A stretch of DNA of 46,321 nt, taken from assembly GCA_023451825.1 (NCBI GenBank), contig JAEXYA010000045.1:1-46321 (forward strand), given 5' to 3'. The translations under genes and the position numbers were made by a program. Shown piece after piece: positions 39,992-46,321 of the stretch. The stretch comes from Pseudomonadota bacterium (GTDB lineage: Bacteria; Pseudomonadota; Alphaproteobacteria; Rhizobiales; Xanthobacteraceae). The number at the start of each line of letters is the position of its first letter. Within the stretch, counting starts at the first letter, position 1. The notes beneath the pieces are model-generated. The model was not told the origin of the DNA. It saw only the letters and a list, made by a program, of their open reading frames with translations, and made no database searches.

Positions 39992-40999
39992 TCAGCGCTT
40001 CGTCCCGGCCTTCGCGCGATTGAGACTCTCTCGCACCAGACTGCGCAGCCCGTCTTTATCTTCGACATCCAGCGCCACAGCGAAGCCAATGATGTCGGCT
40101 GCAGCCGGCATGTCACGCAGCTTCACCAGATCTTTCTCGGTCGTCACCAGCGTCAGGCCTTCGCCACGCGCCTGTGCGACGAGAGCGTCGATCTCCGACA
40201 CCGCATACGGGTGATGATCGCCGAACGCCTTCTCCACGGCCACATCCACACCTGCGTTCCGCAACGTGCGGAAGAAGCGGCCGGGATCGCCGATGCCTGC
40301 AAAGGCCAGCACACGCTTGCCCTGCAGCGCCTGCAATGATGCAACATCCGGCTTCAGCCGCGCCGTGAACACCTTGCCGCCGCGGCCATGCACCAATGCG
40401 GAAACGCCGGTGGCGGCCGTGCCATCGCCGATCACCATCAGCGCATCCGTGCGTGCGAGTTGACGATCCAGCGGCGCGCGGAGCGGACCAGCAGGAAAGA
40501 TGCGACCATTGCCGAGGCCGCGATTGCCGTCGATGACGATCAGCGACAGATCCTTGGCGACGGCCGGGTTCTGGAAACCGTCATCCATCACGATGACGCT
40601 GGCCCCGGTGGACCGCGCCAGTGCAGCGCCACCCACACGATCGCGCGCAATCACGACCGGCACGTTTCGCGCCATCATCAGCGGCTCATCGCCGACATCG
40701 GCCGCACGATGCCGTCCCGGCTCGACTCTCACCGGCCCGCGCAATTTGCCGCCATGGCCACGGCTGAGCACCACCGGCGTCTCGCCGAGTTCGCGCAGCA
40801 ATTTCACCATCGCCAGCGTTGTCGGCGTCTTGCCGGCGCCGCCGGTGTGATAGTTGCCGACGCAGATCACCGGAATGCCGACCACTGTTCCCTGCCGCAT
40901 CATGCGCGCAGCGGTGATCTCGCCATAGACGGCGCCGAGCGGCATCAGCAGGCGCGACAGCAGGCTATTCCGCTGCTGCCAGAACGCCGGCTCACGCAT
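39992..40999 (-). CDS. lpxK: Tetraacyldisaccharide 4'-kinase
   Basis: A 335-residue inner-membrane-associated kinase that phosphorylates the 4' position of the lipid A disaccharide. The P-loop VGNYHTGGAGKTPT is at residues 47-60, followed by LSRGHGGKLRGP, GDEPLMMAR, the MDDGFQNP motif and GNGRIFPAGPLR. ATG 40999 overlaps the waaA end, so translation is probably coupled. It is the last gene of the leftward lipid A cluster. Confidence 0.95.
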   Translation of the reverse strand: MREPAFWQQRNSLLSRLLMPLGAVYGEITAARMMRQGTVVGIPVICVGNYHTGGAGKTPTTLAMVKLLRELGETPVVLSRGHGGKLRGPVRVEPGRHRAADVGDEPLMMARNVPVVIARDRVGGAALARSTGASVIVMDDGFQNPAVAKDLSLIVIDGNRGLGNGRIFPAGPLRAPLDRQLARTDALMVIGDGTAATGVSALVHGRGGKVFTARLKPDVASLQALQGKRVLAFAGIGDPGRFFRTLRNAGVDVAVEKAFGDHHPYAVSEIDALVAQARGEGLTLVTTEKDLVKLRDMPAAADIIGFAVALDVEDKDGLRSLVRESLNRAKAGTKR

Positions 41000-42296
41000 G
41001 ATGACCACCCATCTCGAACCGAAGCTGCATGAGATAGGGCTCAAGTGCATAGAGCGTGCGGTCGAGCGCACCGCCCAGACGTGTCACGACCTGGGTCGCG
41101 GCATCGACGGCTGCATTGCGCGCGGCAACGTCACCCAACATCTGCCCGAGTTGCTTGGCGAGCTGTTCGGACGAGTTCGCCTGATGCGCGCCGCCGGCAC
41201 GATCGAGCGCCTCATAGACATCGGTGAAGTTGAACACATGCGGCCCATGCACGATGGCCGCGCCGAGCTTTGCAGGCTCGATCGGATTCTGACCGCCATG
41301 GGGGATCAACGAGCCGCCCATGAAGACCACCGGGGTAAGGCGATAGAACAGCCCGAGCTCACCCATGGTGTCGGCGACATAGATGTCCGTGGTCGCGAGC
41401 GGCAATACACCACGCGAACGCTGCGCGACGCTGACGCCGCCTTCTTGCAGCATCGCAGCGATGGCGTCACCGCGATGGGCGTGACGCGGCACGATCACCG
41501 TGAGCAATGATGGGAAGAAATGAGCCAGCGCCCGATGCGTCTCGAGGATGATTTCTTCTTCACCGGGATGCGTCGATGACGCGACGACGATCGGACGCCG
41601 ATATGTCGCGGTCTTCAAGGCTTCCAGCTTGGCGATATCGCCCGGCGGGGCCTGTACGTCGAATTTCAGATTGCCCGTAACCAACACGCTACGCGATCCC
41701 AGCGCGCTGAAACGCTCGGCGTCGGTATCGGACTGAGCGAGGCAGATCTCAAAACTTCCCAACAGGGCAGCGATCGTCTTCGAGAATCTCTGCCAGCGCG
41801 GAAATGAGCGTTGCGACATCCGGGCGTTGATCAGCGCCATCGGCAAACGCCGCTTCGCTGCCGACAGGATCAGGTTCGGCCACAGGTCGCTCTCGATGAA
41901 CAGCGCCAGCGATGGATGCCAGTGATCGAGAAAGCGCGCGACATAGCGCGGCGAGTCATAGGGAATGTATTGATGGATGATATCGGGCGGAAAGCGTTTT
42001 GCGATGATCGCCGCCGATGTCACCGTGCCCGAGGTGAGCAGTACCCGCATATTCGACGCGCGCAGGCGCTCGATCAATGTGGCCGCGGCCAGAACTTCGC
42101 CGACACTTGCGCCATGTACCCAGACCAGCGGCCCGGCCGGGCGCTCGCGGGTAGCGACACCGCGCCGTTCATCGATGCGTTCGGGGTCTTCCTTGCCGTT
42201 GCGCAGGCGCCGGTTGATCAGCAACGGCACCATCGGCGTCAGCGAAGACGACAGGCGGCGATAGGCACGCAGTGTGATCGGCAGGGTCTCAGGCAT
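40992..42296 (-). CDS. waaA: 3-deoxy-D-manno-octulosonic acid transferase
   Basis: A 434-residue GT-B glycosyltransferase (also called KdtA) that adds Kdo to the lipid A precursor. The N-terminal domain has the acceptor-side VWVHGASVGEVLAAATLI with the catalytic-type glutamate (E67). The C-terminal domain shows VASSTHPGEEEIILE, VPRHAHRG, DTMGELGLFYRL and the donor-binding GGSLIPHGGQNPIEPAKLG. Start MPETLPITL at 42296 overlaps the DUF374 gene by 8 bases; in-frame ATGs upstream are inside that gene. Confidence 0.94.
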   Translation of the reverse strand: MPETLPITLRAYRRLSSSLTPMVPLLINRRLRNGKEDPERIDERRGVATRERPAGPLVWVHGASVGEVLAAATLIERLRASNMRVLLTSGTVTSAAIIAKRFPPDIIHQYIPYDSPRYVARFLDHWHPSLALFIESDLWPNLILSAAKRRLPMALINARMSQRSFPRWQRFSKTIAALLGSFEICLAQSDTDAERFSALGSRSVLVTGNLKFDVQAPPGDIAKLEALKTATYRRPIVVASSTHPGEEEIILETHRALAHFFPSLLTVIVPRHAHRGDAIAAMLQEGGVSVAQRSRGVLPLATTDIYVADTMGELGLFYRLTPVVFMGGSLIPHGGQNPIEPAKLGAAIVHGPHVFNFTDVYEALDRAGGAHQANSSEQLAKQLGQMLGDVAARNAAVDAATQVVTRLGGALDRTLYALEPYLMQLRFEMGGHHA

Positions 42297-43002
42297 GGCG
42301 ATTGCCATCCGGGCGGCCCACAGCATCGTAAGCCCGACGCGTCGCATCGTTCAGCGTCGCTTCCAGTTGCTGGCGCAGCTGTTCCATCATGGCACTGTCG
42401 GCATCGGCCGGCACGCTGATCGGCTCGCCGCCGACAAGGACGCCGCGGCCGAATGGCATATTGATGGTGGTGTGGTCCCAATTGTTGAGCTGGACGAAGC
42501 GGCTGGTCGCCATGGCAAACGGCATGATCGGCCGCCCGCTTTCGCGCGCCAGCATGATGATGCCGAGGCCTGCGATGCGCGAGCGCTTCGGCACGTCAGC
42601 GGTGAGCGCCATGTTGACGCCGCTCTCCAGCACCCGCACCATTTCCTTGAACGCGCCGACACCGCCCTTGCGATGGAAGGCGCCGCCGTGATCGCCGGAG
42701 CCGCGCACCGTTGCGATGCCAAGCCGCTCGGCGGCCAGCGCATTGAACTCGCCGTCGCGATGTTTCGAGATCAGCACCGCGCCGCGATAATCCTTCTGCT
42801 TGATGAACGGCGTCATCAGATGCTGCCCATGCCAGAAGGCCAGGATGACCGGCATCTCCGGCTCGACGATGTCATAGACATCGACGGGATCGAAGGTGAA
42901 TTTGTTCGTCTTCCAGACCAGGCGCAAAAATTCGGCCGCGAGAAATCCCGCGGCTCGTTGCACCCCGCTGCTGCGCAGCGTGTTTCTCAGCAGGCGTTTC
43001 AA
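42289..43002 (-). CDS. DUF374 lysophospholipid-type acyltransferase (LpxJ-like candidate)
   Basis: A 237-residue member of the DUF374 acyltransferase group. The motifs are ILAFWHGQHLM, SKHRDGE (a HxxxxD-like acyltransferase site) and RGSGDHGGAFHRKG followed by ALTADVPKRSR. A basic, hydrophobic N-terminus suggests membrane association. DUF374 proteins include LpxJ, a lipid A late acyltransferase known from Helicobacter and Campylobacter. Here it is encoded directly before waaA and lpxK with overlaps, so a role in lipid A acylation is the best guess, though not proven for this group. Confidence 0.8.
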   Translation of the reverse strand: MKRLLRNTLRSSGVQRAAGFLAAEFLRLVWKTNKFTFDPVDVYDIVEPEMPVILAFWHGQHLMTPFIKQKDYRGAVLISKHRDGEFNALAAERLGIATVRGSGDHGGAFHRKGGVGAFKEMVRVLESGVNMALTADVPKRSRIAGLGIIMLARESGRPIMPFAMATSRFVQLNNWDHTTINMPFGRGVLVGGEPISVPADADSAMMEQLRQQLEATLNDATRRAYDAVGRPDGNRHA

Positions 43003-43244
43003 GTGGCCGGCTTCGCGTCCTGGCCGGGATCGAGCAGCCGATGCAGATGGACGATGAAGTAGCGCATATGCGCGTTATCGACGGTCATCTGCGCCTTCGC
43101 CTTCCAGGCCACCAGGGCCGAGGCATAGTTCGGATAGACGCCGACAATATCGACCTGATCGAGATCCTTGAAGGTAAAGCCCTTCAGGTCGGTGAGTTCG
43201 CCGCCGATGACCAGATGAAGAAGTTGCTGTGTGTCAGACATCAT
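42999..43244 (-). CDS. DUF4170 family protein
   Basis: An 81-residue protein with the family pattern LLHLVIGGELTDLKGFTFKD, then LDQVDIVGVYPNYASALVAW and MRYFIVHLHRLLDP. The fold is probably a small alpha-beta ferredoxin-like unit; function unknown. AGGA precedes two adjacent ATG codons, and the second (43241) has better spacing. Its stop overlaps the next ATG by four bases, so it is co-translated with the DUF374 acyltransferase in the lipid A cluster. Confidence 0.9.
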   Translation of the reverse strand: MMSDTQQLLHLVIGGELTDLKGFTFKDLDQVDIVGVYPNYASALVAWKAKAQMTVDNAHMRYFIVHLHRLLDPGQDAKPAT

Positions 43245-43300
43245 TTTTTCCTGCAGCGGCCGGCTGCGATCAGATTTTCGAACTGTGGTGGTGCGGCTGG

Positions 43301-44101
43301 TTACGCCCGGTTGGTCCGGAACTGCTCAACGATATGGGCATGACGATCGGCCCCCGCTGCTACCAGCAACCCGTGCGTGACTTCCCGGCGATTGTATAAA
43401 ATGGGATCGCCCGAAAGTTCGCTCATTCTACCATTCGCTTCATGCACGATCAAATCTGCCGCCGCCAGATCCCAATCCTTGCTCTGCCCACCGGCAAAGC
43501 CGGCATCCAGCCTTCCATTGGCGATCCAGCACAACCGCAGCGCTAGCGACCCGATTCGCGGATGCAACACCAGTTCCTCGGGATGCGGCAAGCGCTCCAC
43601 CAGCGGCTTGGGGCCGGCAATCCGCGTGAAATCGAGATCGGTGCCGGCCGTCGCCCGCACCGGACGACCATTACAGGTGGTGCCTTTCCCGAGCATGGCG
43701 AGGAAAAATTCATCTGTGGACGGCGCATAGACCGCCGCCATGATCGGCCGATGCGCTTCGACCAGTGCGACACAAACGCACCAGTCCTCGCGACCGGCGA
43801 GATAGGAGCGGGTGCCGTCGATCGGATCGATGATCCAGGTCAGTTGCTTGCCGAGGCGGGCGTCACCATCCAGGCTTTCCTCCGACAGCCAACCATAATC
43901 GGGCGTCGCGCTGCGCAGGCGCTTTTCGATCAAGTCGTTGACCGCGATGTCGGCCTCCGAGACCGGCGATGATTCGCCCTTGATCCATTTGCGCAGTTCG
44001 GTGCGGAACATCGACAGACCGAGCGCGCCGGCCTCGCGCACGGTCTGCTCCATCAGCGCGAAATCGCGCGCCAGCGTTCGGGATTTGTCAGCGTCCGGCA
44101 A
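43301..44101 (-). CDS. CysQ-like / inositol monophosphatase-family phosphatase
   Basis: A 266-residue Mg-dependent, Li-sensitive phosphatase. The metal site is WIIDPIDGTRSYLAGREDW with the preceding glutamates in GWLSEESLD, and the second signature is KDWDLAAADLIVHEANG. Closest in style to the 3'(2'),5'-bisphosphate nucleotidase CysQ, which removes the PAP formed in sulfate activation; inositol phosphatase activity is the alternative. Its ATG lies within the end of the PmbA-like gene (14-base overlap). Confidence 0.87.
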   Translation of the reverse strand: MPDADKSRTLARDFALMEQTVREAGALGLSMFRTELRKWIKGESSPVSEADIAVNDLIEKRLRSATPDYGWLSEESLDGDARLGKQLTWIIDPIDGTRSYLAGREDWCVCVALVEAHRPIMAAVYAPSTDEFFLAMLGKGTTCNGRPVRATAGTDLDFTRIAGPKPLVERLPHPEELVLHPRIGSLALRLCWIANGRLDAGFAGGQSKDWDLAAADLIVHEANGRMSELSGDPILYNRREVTHGLLVAAGADRHAHIVEQFRTNRA

Positions 44102-45479
44102 TCGTCAGCCCCTCGACGCGCACAGTCGGTGCGTTGACGCCGTATTTGAAGGTGAGGTCATTGGCGGGCACCAGCGACTTGAACATCTCGAACAAATGGC
44201 CGGCGATGGTGATCTCGCTCACTGCATAAGTAAGCTTGCCGTTCTCGATCCAGAACCCGCCGGCGCCGCGGCTGTAGTCGCCGGTAACGCCATTGACGCC
44301 GGAACCGATCAGATCGGTGACGTAGAAGCCTTCCTTGATGTCGGCGATCAGATCTTCCGGCGAAACATCGCCGGCTTCCATGTGGAGATTATAGGCGCCC
44401 GGCGATGGCGAAGACGACACGCCGCGATGCGCGTGGCCGGTCGTCTGCAGGCCAAGCTCGCGCGCCGTTGCGCAATCCAGCAGCCATGTGGTCAGCACGC
44501 CCTCGTCGATCAGCGCACGCTTCACCGTCGCGACACCTTCTGCGTCAAAGCTCTGCGAGCGCAGGCCACGCACGCGCAGGGGATCGTCGATGATGCGGAT
44601 ATTGCTGTTGAACAGCTGCTTGCCGAGACTGTCTTTCAGGAAGGTGGTCTTGCGCGCGACCGACGCGCCGTTCGCCGCACCGATCACATGGCCGACCAGC
44701 GAGTTCGACACGCGGGGATCATAAACCACCGGCACCTTGCAGGTCGCCACCTTGCGCGGATTGGCGCGCGCGACGGTGCGTTCACCGGCGAGCTTGCCGA
44801 TCGCCGCGGGCGCCTCCAGATCGGACGCATGCAGCGCGGATGTGAATGCGTAGTCGCGCTCCATCTTGGTGCCGTCGCCGACGATCGCCGTCATCGACAC
44901 GCCGTGGCTGGAACGCAGATAGGAGCCGTGAAAGCCGGTGGACGTCACCAGCACCATGCCGCCGATGCCGGTCGAGGCCGATGCACCGCCGGACTTGGTG
45001 ACGCCCGCCACCGCAAGCGCCGCTGCTTCCGCTTCGATCGCACGACGTTCGAGTTCGCCGACCTCCGGCACGACGGGATCGAGCACATCGAGATCGGGGA
45101 AGGTCTTCGCCAACAATTCGGGATCGGCTAGGCCGACATATTTATCGTCCGGCGCCACGCGCGCCATCGCCACGGCGCGCTCGGCAAGCTGCGCGGCATT
45201 GTCGCCCGACATGTCATTGGTGGAGATCACCGCCTGACGCCGCCCCACGAACACGCGGAGGCCGACATCGTCACCTTCAGAGCGTTCGGAGGCTTCCACC
45301 TTGCCGTCACGCACCTCGACGCCATGGGAGACGCCGCGCACCGCCACCGCATCGGCGGCATCGGCGCCCGCGCGTTTGGCGGCCTCGACGAGACGCTGCG
45401 CCAGATTGGACAATGCGGATTGGTCGAGCAGGTCGGAATTGTCGGATCGTGCGGACGTCGCGTTTGGTGAAGAGATCAC
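44088..45479 (-). CDS. TldE/PmbA-family protein (non-catalytic partner of TldD)
   Basis: A 463-residue protein. It has the N-terminal helix-strand repeats of the family (LVEAAKRAGADAADAVAVRG) and the conserved C-terminal YVTDLIGSGVNGVTGDYSRG followed by AGGFWIENGKLTYAVSEITI. The HExxxH zinc motif of TldD is absent, as expected for TldE. TldD-TldE pairs are peptidases that open or process peptides such as microcins and CcdA. GTG 45479 is chosen because AGGGA lies 8 bases before it; a TTG at 45485 is too close. No tldD is in the window. Confidence 0.9.
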   Translation of the reverse strand: MISSPNATSARSDNSDLLDQSALSNLAQRLVEAAKRAGADAADAVAVRGVSHGVEVRDGKVEASERSEGDDVGLRVFVGRRQAVISTNDMSGDNAAQLAERAVAMARVAPDDKYVGLADPELLAKTFPDLDVLDPVVPEVGELERRAIEAEAAALAVAGVTKSGGASASTGIGGMVLVTSTGFHGSYLRSSHGVSMTAIVGDGTKMERDYAFTSALHASDLEAPAAIGKLAGERTVARANPRKVATCKVPVVYDPRVSNSLVGHVIGAANGASVARKTTFLKDSLGKQLFNSNIRIIDDPLRVRGLRSQSFDAEGVATVKRALIDEGVLTTWLLDCATARELGLQTTGHAHRGVSSSPSPGAYNLHMEAGDVSPEDLIADIKEGFYVTDLIGSGVNGVTGDYSRGAGGFWIENGKLTYAVSEITIAGHLFEMFKSLVPANDLTFKYGVNAPTVRVEGLTIAGR

Positions 45480-45753
45480 AAACAAAATCCCTGAATTTGG
45501 AGCGGTCGGGGCGGCTGGGGCGAAGCTCTACAGATGTGCCCGTTTTGCAGGGATTTCAAGCATTTGCCGCACCGGATGGGTAAGATTCTCGGCCTCGCGG
45601 CAAGAACTCGTCAAGCATGCCGGTTTGGCTTTCATCAAGCATGCGATTCAGGTCGGATTCTCTTAACCAGCCTTTTTAAGCGAATTCCGCCCCCGCTCTG
45701 GCAAGGTCCTCCCATCGACCGGACGCATAAGTCCGGCGGGGAGATAAAAAGCC

Positions 45754-46281
45754 GTGGGGCATCAAACAGAACTTGGGGCACGCGCCTCACAAATGGGATC
45801 GAGCAGCGCAGTGCGCCTCGATCCCAATTCACTACCGCTTCGTTTCGAAGCACATGACAACCGCGCCGACGGCAGCGTCCGGCGTGTCGAACTGCATCGC
45901 GAGCGTGTCGTCCTGCATCGTGCCATCCGTGGCATGCGCATGGCGATCAATGTCCGCGTCAGCGATTTCATGGGCGTAGCACTTCGCGGGCTCGATGACG
46001 GCAAGATGCTCGTTCTGAAGCATCGCGATCCGTCGCTGTCGATCCCGCTGCTGGTGAGCTCGGATGTCGAGGAGATCGAGATGGCCTGGCCGATGTGGAG
46101 CGAGATCTTCGCCCTTCCGCAATTGCCAGAAGAGAAGGCGATCGAGCCGGCACAGCGCCGCCGTCGTCGCAACGCCATTCGCGAACGTCGCCCGCGATTC
46201 TTGATGCGTCGCCGTGTGGGCGCGCTGCTGAACGAAGCGGGGAACTACAAAGGCGAGCGCGAGATTATTGCGCGGGATTAA
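45754..46281 (+). CDS. DUF6101 family protein
   Basis: A 175-residue protein. The SSAVRLDPNSLPLRFEAHDN segment, the VELHRERVVLHRAIRGMRMA core and the VLKHRDPSLSIPLL strand match the DUF6101 family, seen in Bradyrhizobium and relatives, with no known role. The tail is very rich in arginine (RRRRRNAIRERRPRFLMRRR), which suggests binding to nucleic acid or membrane. The start is GTG 45754 after GGGGAG. A perfect 6-base hairpin CCGGAC / GTCCGG (45719-45736) lies just before the ribosome binding site. Confidence 0.8.
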   Translation: MGHQTELGARASQMGSSSAVRLDPNSLPLRFEAHDNRADGSVRRVELHRERVVLHRAIRGMRMAINVRVSDFMGVALRGLDDGKMLVLKHRDPSLSIPLLVSSDVEEIEMAWPMWSEIFALPQLPEEKAIEPAQRRRRRNAIRERRPRFLMRRRVGALLNEAGNYKGEREIIARD

Positions 46282-46284
46282 TCT

Positions 46285-46321
46285 GTAGGGTGGGCAAAGC
46301 GAAGCGTGCCCACCTTCAAAT
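46285..46321. repeat. Palindromic intergenic repeat, family B, copy 3 (cut by window edge)
   Basis: The left arm at 46285-46314 differs from the copy at 30280 by one base. The complementary arm would lie beyond the window. Confidence 0.85.

Noticed and set aside
1..46321. CRISPR arrays, tRNA and rRNA genes, T-box or FMN riboswitches before ileS and ribF
   Set aside because: I looked for regular spaced repeats, cloverleaf ends and conserved riboswitch cores and saw none; a covariance-model scan was not possible here.

Overview
The window looks like alphaproteobacterial chromosome from the Nitrobacteraceae (Bradyrhizobium / Rhodopseudomonas / Afipia / Tardiphaga group). The reasons are high GC, an Omp2-type porin, DUF4170, DUF2093, DUF6101 and DUF6894 proteins, the order lspA - DUF3035-like - two M16 peptidases, and several families of long palindromic intergenic repeats of the kind common in this group. 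The genus cannot be fixed from sequence alone. No tRNA, rRNA or CRISPR array was seen.

Left edge (1-1339): a truncated outer-membrane porin on the minus strand and a divergent MarR-type regulator.

About 1387-14873: an integrated phage-related element of roughly 13.5 kb. A leftward operon (7096 down to 1387) carries a Cro-like regulator, small unknown proteins, a DUF1376 replication-type protein and a phage hypothetical. It is interrupted by two small genes on the opposite strand. A rightward set carries a CI-like repressor, a Rha/KilAC antirepressor, a frameshifted Xre gene, small unknowns, an RNase HI, an Xis-like protein and a tyrosine integrase next to ribF. An EAL phosphodiesterase with a complete active site lies inside on the minus strand. 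No terminase, portal, capsid, tail or lysis gene is visible, so this is either a decayed prophage or a capsid-less satellite-like element. Its control region is the most interesting part: five related operators of the form GCGC-N6-GCGC, two apparently leaderless divergent promoters, and an antirepressor whose Shine-Dalgarno sequence is buried in a perfect 9-bp hairpin.

15078-26561: core genes ribF, a RES/Xre toxin-antitoxin pair, a maltose O-acetyltransferase-like gene, ileS-lspA (overlapping), a DUF3035/BamF-like lipid-free secreted protein, a catalytic plus a non-catalytic M16 peptidase, a panE-like reductase and a small ROK kinase. 26711-35986: arfB, two VOC proteins, mutL, rsmD, an rluB with a 387-residue disordered extension, tadA, a DUF6894 gene, purD and a membrane protein, separated by palindromic repeats.

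36007-46321: an operon of alpha/beta hydrolase, membrane protein and winged-helix regulator behind a palindromic operator; xseA; a DUF2093 gene; then a long leftward cluster for lipid A/Kdo biosynthesis (TldE/PmbA-like, CysQ-like phosphatase, DUF4170, DUF374 acyltransferase, waaA, lpxK) and a final DUF6101 gene.
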